Source: Methanobacteriota archaeon
GTDB taxonomy: Archaea; Halobacteriota; Methanosarcinia; Methanosarcinales; Methanosarcinaceae
Length of the DNA: 6,371 nt
Assembly (NCBI GenBank): GCA_030837265.1
Contig: JAUPKV010000599.1
Span: 1-6,371 of the forward strand
Direction of reading: 5' to 3'
Shown: positions 1 to 5,738 of the stretch, in pieces
Position numbering within the stretch: position 1 is the first letter of the stretch
How the letters are laid out: every line of letters begins with the position of its first letter
Notes under the pieces: model-generated
Database searches by the model: none
Told to the model about the DNA's origin: nothing
Seen by the model: the letters and a program-made list of their open reading frames with translations, nothing else
Program-made: the position numbers and the translations under genes

Positions 1-1
1 A

Positions 2-270
2 AGAAACGTGGTTGACAGGGTCATAGACTATAAAGAAAGGATAATGAGATTCCTTACATATTTGACATTTCCAATTGAGAATAATCAAGCAGAAAGAGAT
101 CTCAAGATGATGAAGCTACAGCAGAAAATATCAGGAACTTTACGACCCACAAGAAGAGCGGAAGCTTCTGCAGAATTAGAGCTTACATTTCTACAATAAG
201 AAAGAATGATTTACATGTTTTAGAGGGTATTCGAGCGGCACTCCAGGGAATGCCACTAAGTATACCCTAA
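2..270 (+). pseudogene. IS66-family transposase, C-terminal fragment, frameshifted
   Basis: This is the C-terminal part of an IS66-type DDE transposase; the rest lies left of the window. Reading from base 2 gives the family's characteristic block around the catalytic Glu, NNQAERDLKMMKLQQKISGT (bases 80-139). After the codons for RAEA the frame is lost and would stop at 197-199. From base 166 the next frame restores the family ending: FCRIRAYISTIRKNDLHVLE, then GIRAALQGMPLSIP and a TAA at 268-270. One missing base near 164-168 (within gaagcttctgc) explains the break. The protein made from this copy would lack the normal last ~35 residues and carry 11 unrelated ones. The GTG at 8 is an internal codon, not a start. 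The family call is firm; whether the frameshift is real or a sequencing error cannot be judged here. Confidence 0.88.
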
Positions 271-286
271 ATAGTAACAAAATAAT

Positions 287-336
287 TGGAGTTTATATAA
301 CCCCCCTTTGTTTCGACTGGAGTCTTTATATAACCC
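287..336. repeat. Duplicated TATA-like element / possible IS66 right-end sequence
   Basis: Two copies of tggagt(ct)ttatataaccc lie at 287-303 and 318-336, differing by a two-base insertion, with 31 bp between copy starts. Each contains TTTATATAA, close to the archaeal TATA-box consensus; its core TTATATAA is a palindrome. They start 17 and 48 bp after the transposase stop, where the right end of an IS66 element would be expected. They may therefore be terminal or subterminal IS sequence, or promoter elements. The left end of the element is outside the window, so terminal inverted repeats cannot be matched. Confidence 0.45.
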
Positions 337-480
337 TCGGACCCTAGTATTTCTACTGAAGAGCAGAGCAGATTGCACACAAAATAAAATTGAGTTATAT
401 TTTGTTCAATTAAAATAATGTTGATTTTTTATCTCTCTAATAGTATATAAAGATAACTATAAAAACTAATAAAATTTATA

Positions 481-500
481 CTTTTTTTGGTTTTATTTTT
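481..500 (+). terminator. T-rich tract, possible archaeal terminator
   Basis: On the plus strand there are runs of seven, four and five T (482-488, 491-494, 496-500), interrupted only by GG and A. Archaeal RNA polymerase commonly terminates at such U-rich tracts without a hairpin. It could end transcription coming from the IS66 remnant or from the TATA-like boxes at 292-332. In a region this AT-rich, T runs also occur by chance. Confidence 0.35.
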
Positions 501-792
501 CCAATTAAACCTTCCAGTTGAAATAAAGGGGTCTCTCTCATAATTCAAAAAAATCTTTTTGCATTCTATTTCTTTTATTATTTCGATCATTAATTTTTCC
601 TTCGATCAATATTTAAATGGGAAATTTTATTAAAAGTATAGATCTTGATATTTTCTATTTACGCTTCTTATTGATTATTTAAAGTTTAGTCGGGATCATT
701 CATCTTTATTTAATCTCTATTTAGATTTTATAAGGCTTTTAGCTAATTATTTAGTTTAAATTAACATTTTCTTAGTTTCGTTCCATAAGTCT

Positions 793-800
793 TTTAAATA
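793..800 (+). promoter_or_regulatory. TATA box of mfnA
   Basis: TTTAAATA lies with its centre about 26 bp before the mfnA ATG at 823. This is the usual distance from an archaeal TATA box to the transcription start, so the transcript would begin at or within a few bases of the ATG. There is no Shine-Dalgarno-like sequence in 801-822, which fits a leaderless message. Confidence 0.5.
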
Positions 801-822
801 AAACTGGATTAACCTTATCTAT

Positions 823-2010
823 ATGAATAATAAAGGGCTTTCTGAGAAAGAGATATTCTCATACTTAGAAAATGCGAAATCAGAAGATACAGACTACTAT
901 CGAGTTCTTAGTTCAATGTGTACTCATCCTCATGAAATTGCAATTAAGGCTCACAGACTCTTTATTGAAGCTAACCTGGGTGACTTTGGATTATTTTCGG
1001 GCGCTCATAGTCTTGAGATTGAAGCAATAAGAATGTTGGGAGATCTTCTTCATGCAGTTTCTGTCGAGTTTCCTTCCGAAGAATCCTGTGAAAACTCTGT
1101 CTCCGGTTACCTTACAACAGGAGGTACAGAATCCAATATTCAAGCCGTAAGATGCATGAAAAATCTTGCATGTTGTGAAAAGAAAAATTATTGGGAAACT
1201 CCAAATATAATTATTCCCGAGTCTGCTCACTTTTCGTTTGATAAAGTTGCTGACATGATGGGAATTGAGGTTCGAAGAGCCTATCTGGACTCACAGTTTA
1301 AAGTAGATATTTCTTGTGTAGAAAACCTCATAGACAAGAACACTATAGGACTTGTAGCTATAGCTGGAAATACCGAATTTGGCCAGATAGATCCTGTTGA
1401 AGATCTTTCACAATTAGCTCTTGAACATGAAATTTTCCTTCATGTCGACGCAGCCTTCGGAGGTTTCGTTATTCCTTTCCTGGAAAAATCATATCCTTTT
1501 GATTTTGAGATCCCTGGAGTTACTTCCATTGCAATTGATCCACATAAAATGGGTCTTTCAACAATTCCTTCAGGTGCTCTTCTGTTTAGATCTCCCTCTT
1601 TTCTGGATTCTCTTAAAGTAAGTACTCCATATCTCACAACAAAATCCCAATTTACTCTTACCGGCACTCGAAGTGGAGCAGCAGCTGCAGCTACATGTGC
1701 TATCATGAAATATCTAGGTCGTGAAGGTTATAAAAAGAATGTACAGTATTGTATGGGACTTACATCCAAATTGGTGGAAGAAGCTCGAAAACTGGGTTTT
1801 GAAACCCTTCTCGAACCTGTAATGAACGTTGTTGCTCTTAAAACTCCGAATCCCGATTTTGTTCGAGAACAACTCTTAAGAAAATTTGGCTGGAATGTCT
1901 CTATTACCCGTAACCCAAGATCTCTCCGATTAGTTCTTATGCCTCACAACACAGCTCAAGATATTGAAGAATTCCTTCAGGATTTAAAAAAGATTACAGA
2001 CGAACTCTAA
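823..2010 (+). CDS. mfnA: L-tyrosine decarboxylase / L-aspartate decarboxylase MfnA
   Basis: This cytosolic PLP-dependent group II decarboxylase has 395 residues, a normal length for MfnA. In methanogens MfnA converts L-tyrosine to tyramine for methanofuran; archaeal relatives can also decarboxylate L-aspartate to beta-alanine for coenzyme A. The sequence alone does not settle the preferred substrate. Visible motifs are TTGGTESN (98-105, cofactor-phosphate region), His136 in SAHFSFDK (expected to stack on the PLP ring), HVDAAFGG (207-214, with Asp209 contacting the pyridine nitrogen) and DPHKMG with the Schiff-base Lys242. The catalytic set is complete. An in-frame TAA at 799-801 and no other ATG, GTG or TTG before 823 fix the start. 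There is no ribosome binding site and a TATA box sits about 26 bp upstream, so leaderless translation is likely. It stands as a single transcription unit with a 584-bp gap downstream. Confidence 0.95.
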   Translation: MNNKGLSEKEIFSYLENAKSEDTDYYRVLSSMCTHPHEIAIKAHRLFIEANLGDFGLFSGAHSLEIEAIRMLGDLLHAVSVEFPSEESCENSVSGYLTTGGTESNIQAVRCMKNLACCEKKNYWETPNIIIPESAHFSFDKVADMMGIEVRRAYLDSQFKVDISCVENLIDKNTIGLVAIAGNTEFGQIDPVEDLSQLALEHEIFLHVDAAFGGFVIPFLEKSYPFDFEIPGVTSIAIDPHKMGLSTIPSGALLFRSPSFLDSLKVSTPYLTTKSQFTLTGTRSGAAAAATCAIMKYLGREGYKKNVQYCMGLTSKLVEEARKLGFETLLEPVMNVVALKTPNPDFVREQLLRKFGWNVSITRNPRSLRLVLMPHNTAQDIEEFLQDLKKITDEL

Positions 2011-2019
2011 AGTGAAGCT

Positions 2020-2062
2020 TATAATATTACTTAAAAGAACTCTATAATATTACTAAAAAGAA
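2020..2062. repeat. Near-tandem 20-bp duplication just after the mfnA stop
   Basis: tataatattacttaaaagaa (2020-2039) is followed three bases later by tataatattactaaaaagaa (2043-2062), a single mismatch over 20 bases with a 23-bp period. The first copy starts 9 bp after the mfnA stop codon. It looks like a slippage duplication; no hairpin or binding motif is obvious. Confidence 0.8.
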
Positions 2063-2347
2063 GTGTCTTTAACTTTAAGATGAACCCTAAGTGTGTTACT
2101 TTAACTATAGTAATTTACAAATTGTATATTTCAGAAGAGATTCAATCCTAAAAAAGGTATATTATCACAGATCTCTTATGTTCTCTATTTGTTAACTAAA
2201 TAATTCTTGCACTTTCTCGATTATCAATTTATTATTCATGATCTATGAAATATTCACTTAACTTTTTATTTCCAAATTTTATGTTGAATATCCAGAGAAT
2301 CATCATATTTTTTAATAATTATTCAATTAAATGTGGATAAGAAGGAA

Positions 2348-2374
2348 GAGAAATAAATGGAATGAGAAATAAAT
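2348..2374. repeat. 11-bp direct repeat, 16-bp period
   Basis: gagaaataaat occurs at 2348-2358 and again at 2364-2374, perfect over 11 bases with five bases between. It lies about 220 bp upstream of the protease gene. No function can be assigned, and low sequence complexity makes chance occurrence possible. Confidence 0.6.
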
Positions 2375-2472
2375 AATATTTGAATAACGTGGTAACTATA
2401 AATAAGGAATCAAAAGCTGCCTTAAATCTTAATTATTTTATATAATTACTGAAATATATTATTATTAAGTTT

Positions 2473-2493
2473 CAGGTTAAGGTTAATAACCTG
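2473..2493. promoter_or_regulatory. Perfect inverted repeat, candidate operator
   Basis: caggtta (2473-2479) and taacctg (2487-2493) are exact reverse complements around a 7-base spacer, aggttaa, which itself repeats the aggtta half-site. The arms have more G and C than the flanking DNA. The site ends 47 bp before the TATA-like box of the downstream protease gene, a plausible place for an archaeal regulator. No known regulator motif is recognised, so the operator call is inference. Confidence 0.4.
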
Positions 2494-2540
2494 GCAATTC
2501 ATAACTTAATAGAAATATAATAAATTGCAATCCTTTTAAG

Positions 2541-2550
2541 CTAAATATAA
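2541..2550 (+). promoter_or_regulatory. TATA-like box of the S2P-family protease gene
   Basis: ctaaatataa fits an archaeal TATA box. Transcription would start near 2570, giving a leader of about 25 nt that contains the ribosome binding site at 2584-2588. Other AT-rich matches nearby make this a moderate call. Confidence 0.4.
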
Positions 2551-2583
2551 CAGTTACCATATTTCCTTATAGGAAAAAATAAT

Positions 2584-2588
2584 GGGGG
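2584..2588 (+). promoter_or_regulatory. Ribosome binding site of the S2P-family protease gene
   Basis: GGGGG can pair with the CCUCC at the 3' end of archaeal 16S rRNA through four G-C pairs and one G-U pair, with six bases to the ATG at 2595. This supports that start over the out-of-frame ATG at 2582. Confidence 0.6.
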
Positions 2589-2594
2589 CATTCA

Positions 2595-3689
2595 ATGAAA
2601 TCATCATTGGGAATAGGAAGAGTAATGGGCATACCTATCAAATTGCATATAACTTTTCTTTTAGTTCTACCTATGTTTGCTTATGTGTTTGCAATAAATC
2701 CACAGCCATTTGGTTTTGCTGGAGTTGAACCTCCTTTAACCAGGTATGCATTTTCAGCTTTAGCTGCTATATTACTTTTTGTATCAATTCTATTACATGA
2801 ACTTGCACACTCATATCTTGCAAAGAGTTACGGGGTCAAGATTGAGGGTATCACTCTCTTTCTTTTTGGAGGAGTATCGGCCATGGAAGAAATGCCCAGA
2901 AAACCTGGACAGGAAGCAAAGATGGCTTTTGCCGGACCCTTAACGAGCCTCATAATAGGTACTGTTTGTCTTCTAATTTACAAATATCTTATCTCCTTTA
3001 ATCCTACATTTCTTCAAAATCCAGCTTATCTTATCCTCTGGATTCTAGGATCCATGAATTTAGTGCTTGGAATTTTTAACTTACTTCCTGCTTTTCCAAT
3101 GGATGGCGGCAGAGTTCTTCGTTCTTTTTATGCCATGAGAATGTCTTATGTAAAAGCTACTCAGAGTGCAGCTTCCGTAGGTAAGTTTTTTGCAATTCTC
3201 CTGGCGATTTTTGGAATCATTGTTGGAAATCTCTGGTTCCCTTTAATTGCTCTCTTCATTTACGTAGGTGCATCGGAAGAGGAAAAATCGACTCAGGCTG
3301 AGGTTGCTCTCGAGAACATTTTAGTTAAAGACATTATGACAAAAGACGTGGTCCCCGTAAGTCCTTCTATGAGCGTAGATGATCTGGTACAATTTATTTT
3401 TCATAAAAAGCACATGGGCTATCCTGTAATGGATGGAGATCACCTTAAAGGAGTTGTAACCCTAACCGATATAGAGCGCGTTCCTTATCAAGATCGTTAT
3501 GTAGCTCGGGTTTCGGATATTATGACAAAAAATATCATATCCGTACCTTCTACTGCACGAGCCAGTGATGCTCTTAAACTTATTTCATCTAAAAACATTG
3601 GTAGAGTTATGGTTGTCGATAATGGATCGCTTGTTGGAATCCTTTCCAGAACAGATCTTGTAAGGATTTTGAGACTCAGGTCTGAATAA
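2595..3689 (+). CDS. Site-2-protease family (M50) zinc metalloprotease with two CBS domains
   Basis: This 364-residue integral membrane protein is of the MjS2P (MJ0392) type, an intramembrane protease fused to CBS domains. The zinc site is complete: HELAH at 68-72 (His68, His72, catalytic Glu69) and Asp170 in FPMDGGR, preceded by the conserved NLLPAFP stretch. About six hydrophobic segments can be placed near residues 15-34, 49-72, 108-131, 141-164, 188-206 and 208-223. The cytoplasmic tail carries CBS repeats at about 244-297 and 306-361, each opening with DIMTK and ending in a GVVTLTD or GILSRTD motif. CBS pairs usually bind adenine nucleotides, so activity may respond to energy state. The substrate is unknown; family members cleave transmembrane segments such as those of anti-sigma or signalling proteins. 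It appears to be a single-gene unit with its own TATA-like box and ribosome binding site. Confidence 0.93.
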   Translation: MKSSLGIGRVMGIPIKLHITFLLVLPMFAYVFAINPQPFGFAGVEPPLTRYAFSALAAILLFVSILLHELAHSYLAKSYGVKIEGITLFLFGGVSAMEEMPRKPGQEAKMAFAGPLTSLIIGTVCLLIYKYLISFNPTFLQNPAYLILWILGSMNLVLGIFNLLPAFPMDGGRVLRSFYAMRMSYVKATQSAASVGKFFAILLAIFGIIVGNLWFPLIALFIYVGASEEEKSTQAEVALENILVKDIMTKDVVPVSPSMSVDDLVQFIFHKKHMGYPVMDGDHLKGVVTLTDIERVPYQDRYVARVSDIMTKNIISVPSTARASDALKLISSKNIGRVMVVDNGSLVGILSRTDLVRILRLRSE

Positions 3690-3884
3690 ATTCAGATGAG
3701 ATAATAAGGATATGATGTCAGATATTGTCAAATCAGTATCAACACATAAAGATTGATCTAGTACCTGAAAGATTGTTTGCAAAGTAAATCTGCAGTTAAA
3801 ATAAAATGAGTATACTAAAAGTAAAACGAAACAAGACAGAAGTTAGGACGAGAGCTTTAAGGGCAGTAAAATATAAATTCTGGT

Positions 3885-3910
3885 AGATAATTATTAGCAG
3901 ATAATTATTA
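3885..3910. repeat. Perfect 12-bp direct repeat, 14-bp period
   Basis: agataattatta occurs at 3885-3896 and 3899-3910, two bases apart. It lies about 185 bp upstream of the TraB-family start. It may be a slippage duplication or a pair of protein-binding half-sites; the 14-bp spacing is not a whole number of helical turns, which weakens the binding-site idea. Confidence 0.7.
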
Positions 3911-4040
3911 CAAGTCGATATTGCTTGCAGTTAAACTCTTCTATGTTTTGGTTATTTTATATGAAGCACTTATTCATTTATGTAAAGGACGTAATTATTT
4001 ATTTAAAGAAATTAATCATAGAGGCATAGGCACAATATTT

Positions 4041-4050
4041 AGAATATAAT
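4041..4050 (+). promoter_or_regulatory. TATA-like box of the TraB-family gene
   Basis: agaatataat lies about 46-55 bp before the ATG at 4096. A transcript starting near 4070 would have a leader of about 25 nt, containing only a weak purine-rich element (agagag, 4083-4088) as a ribosome binding site. The surrounding AT-rich sequence offers other matches. Confidence 0.35.
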
Positions 4051-4095
4051 TTATTATCTACAGTTCTAATATTCGTCGCAACAGAGAGATTGATA

Positions 4096-5631
4096 ATGGA
4101 CAAACCTGAAATTACTAATTCTCAAAACAAAAATCCTAACTATAATTTTTATAGCTCATCTCAGGAGTCGTTATATTCTATGGATAAACTCATGACCGAG
4201 TCTGCAGAAAATTCTATTTCTGTAGAAAAGTCAAAACCTTCTAATTCTTCTGATAATATGTTAAGGGGGAATGAAATCTCTACTCCTTCATCAGTAGAAA
4301 AACCCGGGGAAAATGAAACAAAATTAGATACAAGCTCTGATCTTGTTGCGGTATCACTTCCCGATTCAGCTTCAGAGATCTCAATTCCTTTTTTTGCTCA
4401 ATCTTCAGATGGAGGCAAGTCGGAGTCTCATCCTTCAAAAATTGTGCTCATAGGAACAGCTCATGTTTCGGAAAAGAGTGTCTCAGAGGTTAAAGCTGCT
4501 ATCGGGAGTTTGAAACCTGACATCGTTGCTGTTGAGCTATGTAGGGCACGTTATGATTCTATAACTGGAAAGGTTCAGGAAAGCCAGATTCCAATAAAAG
4601 ACATTCTTTCAGATGGGAGGATGTATTATTTTCTTATTCAATGGCTTCTTGCCTATATGCAGAGGAAGATTGGGGAAGACATGGGCGTAAAACCGGGCGC
4701 TGAAATGCTTTCTGCAATCAAGGAGGCTGAGGCTATAGGGGCGAACGTAGCCTTAATTGACAGGGATATCCAGGTAACTCTTCAGCGTTTCTGGGGAAAA
4801 ATGAAATTCACAGAAAAAGTAAGGATGATTGGCTCTCTTATAGGCAGTGTTATAGGAATTGGGAAAGGAGCTGACATCGACATCGATAAAATCACAGAAC
4901 AGGATGTTGTAACTGCCCTCGTAAGTGAGCTAAGAGATTTTGCTCCAACGGCAGCTGAAGTTCTGATCGATGAGCGAGATGCATATCTTGCAGGAAGCAT
5001 ACTTAGGGTCGCCACAAGTGGAAATAAAACTATAGTTGTAGTTATAGGAGCCGGACACAAACCTGGAATAATAAAATATTTGAAAAATCCAGGGAGTATT
5101 CCTCCTCTGAATACACTCATGGAAATTCCAAAGAAGCGATTTAGTTTTGGAAAAATATTTGGCTTTATTTTTGTCGCTTTTATAATTGCATTTTTTTTGT
5201 TAATGCTTCTTTCCGGAGTTCCGCTGAAAACTCTTTTTATAGCTTTTGCTTGCTGGTTTATTATAACCGGAGTTCTCAGTGCAGCCGGTACTTTGCTAGC
5301 AGGTGGTCATCCTTATTCCGCTCTGACTGCCTTTTTAGTTGCCTGGTTAACCACTCTACACCCATTGATCGCTGCTGGTTGGTTTGCTGGTTTGGTGGAG
5401 GCAAAACAGCAAAATCCTACTATGGATGATGTAAAAGCCCTATTAGGAGTCGAAACCTTAAAAGAGATGTTCAAAAATAAATTTATGCGCGTACTTCTTG
5501 TTGCCAGCTTCGCAAATCTCGGAAGCATGGCAGGGGTTCTACTTGCTGTTTATGTTGTGAGTCGGATTATAAGCATTGACCCAAGAGTTATTTTTATGGC
5601 TGGTTTTAAAACTCTTGGGATTGGAATTTGA
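4096..5631 (+). CDS. TraB/PrgY-family membrane protein
   Basis: This is a 511-residue archaeal member of the TraB family, related to enterococcal PrgY/TraB and in the Tiki/EreA-like superfamily of putative metallohydrolases. The archaeal role is unknown. Residues 1 to about 113 are a Ser/Asn/Glu/Lys-rich low-complexity segment, probably disordered and with no signal peptide. The TraB domain follows: IGTAHVS (119-125, GxxH motif), VELCRAR (146-152, conserved Glu and Arg) and GAGHKPG (318-324, second conserved His region). The C-terminal part has hydrophobic segments at about 356-374, 379-401, 407-432 and 464-490, with an acidic/basic amphipathic stretch between the last two. ATG at 4096 is preferred; an in-frame TTG two codons upstream (4090) would add only two residues. 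It is convergent with ftr. All the family motifs look intact. Confidence 0.88.
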   Translation: MDKPEITNSQNKNPNYNFYSSSQESLYSMDKLMTESAENSISVEKSKPSNSSDNMLRGNEISTPSSVEKPGENETKLDTSSDLVAVSLPDSASEISIPFFAQSSDGGKSESHPSKIVLIGTAHVSEKSVSEVKAAIGSLKPDIVAVELCRARYDSITGKVQESQIPIKDILSDGRMYYFLIQWLLAYMQRKIGEDMGVKPGAEMLSAIKEAEAIGANVALIDRDIQVTLQRFWGKMKFTEKVRMIGSLIGSVIGIGKGADIDIDKITEQDVVTALVSELRDFAPTAAEVLIDERDAYLAGSILRVATSGNKTIVVVIGAGHKPGIIKYLKNPGSIPPLNTLMEIPKKRFSFGKIFGFIFVAFIIAFFLLMLLSGVPLKTLFIAFACWFIITGVLSAAGTLLAGGHPYSALTAFLVAWLTTLHPLIAAGWFAGLVEAKQQNPTMDDVKALLGVETLKEMFKNKFMRVLLVASFANLGSMAGVLLAVYVVSRIISIDPRVIFMAGFKTLGIGI

Positions 5632-5667
5632 AAGTCAATTAAGCTTAGGAAAGTCAATTAAGCTTAG
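5630..5667. repeat. Perfect 19-bp tandem duplication at the TraB-family stop codon
   Basis: gaaagtcaattaagcttag occurs twice back to back (5630-5648 and 5649-5667) with no mismatch. The first copy begins on the second base of the TGA stop. Each copy includes the 8-bp palindrome taagctta (5640-5647 and 5659-5666), so the two can pair into a hairpin with an 8-bp stem and 11-base loop. No plus-strand T run follows, so it is not a typical terminator. Confidence 0.9.
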
Positions 5668-5675
5668 CAGAGAAT

Positions 5676-5716
5676 AATAAAGATTAAAATCTTAAAAAAT
5701 GTAAATTGTAAAAAAG
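5676..5716 (-). terminator. T-rich 3' end of ftr
   Basis: Read on the minus strand, the DNA just past the ftr stop has two runs of six T (complement of 5710-5715 and 5694-5699). These are followed by a small AT-only inverted repeat (aagat/atctt, complement of 5680-5693) and more T-rich sequence. This fits archaeal U-tract termination about 25-60 nt after the ftr stop, in the 107-bp gap between convergent genes. Confidence 0.5.
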
Positions 5717-5738
5717 AAACTGGGGAAAAATTTCGAGC

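Larger units (their letters stand above)
271..822. other. AT-rich intergenic region between the IS66 remnant and mfnA
   Basis: This 552-bp stretch has no credible ORF and no tRNA or rRNA. It holds the duplicated TATA-like element (287-336), an 8-bp A/T-only inverted repeat (acaaaata at 379-386 with tattttgt at 398-405), a T-rich tract (481-500) and the mfnA promoter box at 793-800. The remaining ~290 bp (501-790) is AT-rich without recognisable structure. Some of it may be decayed insertion-element DNA, but nothing in it can be assigned to a family. Confidence 0.7.
2011..2594. other. Intergenic region between mfnA and the S2P-family protease
   Basis: This 584-bp AT-rich stretch has no supported gene. 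It contains a 20-bp near-tandem duplication (2020-2062), an 11-bp direct repeat (2348-2374), a perfect 7+7 inverted repeat (2473-2493) and a TATA-like box (2541-2550) before the next gene. T runs at 2263-2267, 2277-2280 and 2308-2313 are the best candidates for ending mfnA transcription, about 250-300 nt past its stop. That would give a long 3' untranslated region if nothing terminates earlier. Confidence 0.65.
3690..4095. other. Intergenic region before the TraB-family gene
   Basis: This ~400-bp AT-rich stretch has no supported gene. It contains a perfect 12-bp direct repeat (3885-3910), further AT-rich stretches around 3991-4008, and a TATA-like box near 4041-4050. No T-rich terminator is evident right after the protease stop, so its transcript end cannot be placed. 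A 26-codon basic ORF at 3806-3886 lacks a ribosome binding site and was not accepted. Confidence 0.6.

Noticed and set aside
2080..2151. 23-codon ORF downstream of mfnA
   Set aside because: There is no ribosome binding site, no recognisable motif, and it is too short to support.
2390..2559. Inverted pair tggtaact (2390-2397) and agttacca (2552-2559)
   Set aside because: Eight bases separated by about 155 bp can occur by chance in this composition, and there is no supporting context.
3806..3886. 26-codon basic ORF starting ATG at 3806
   Set aside because: It is rich in Lys and Arg but has no ribosome binding site, no homology I recognise and a length expected by chance.
4090..4095. TTG at 4090 as start of the TraB-family gene
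   Set aside because: It adds only two residues ahead of an ATG, which is the commoner start; the purine-rich element at 4083-4088 is closer to normal spacing for 4096.
4782..5120. Open frame of 112 codons opposite the TraB-family gene
   Set aside because: It is a shadow of the conserved TraB-domain coding sequence on the plus strand.
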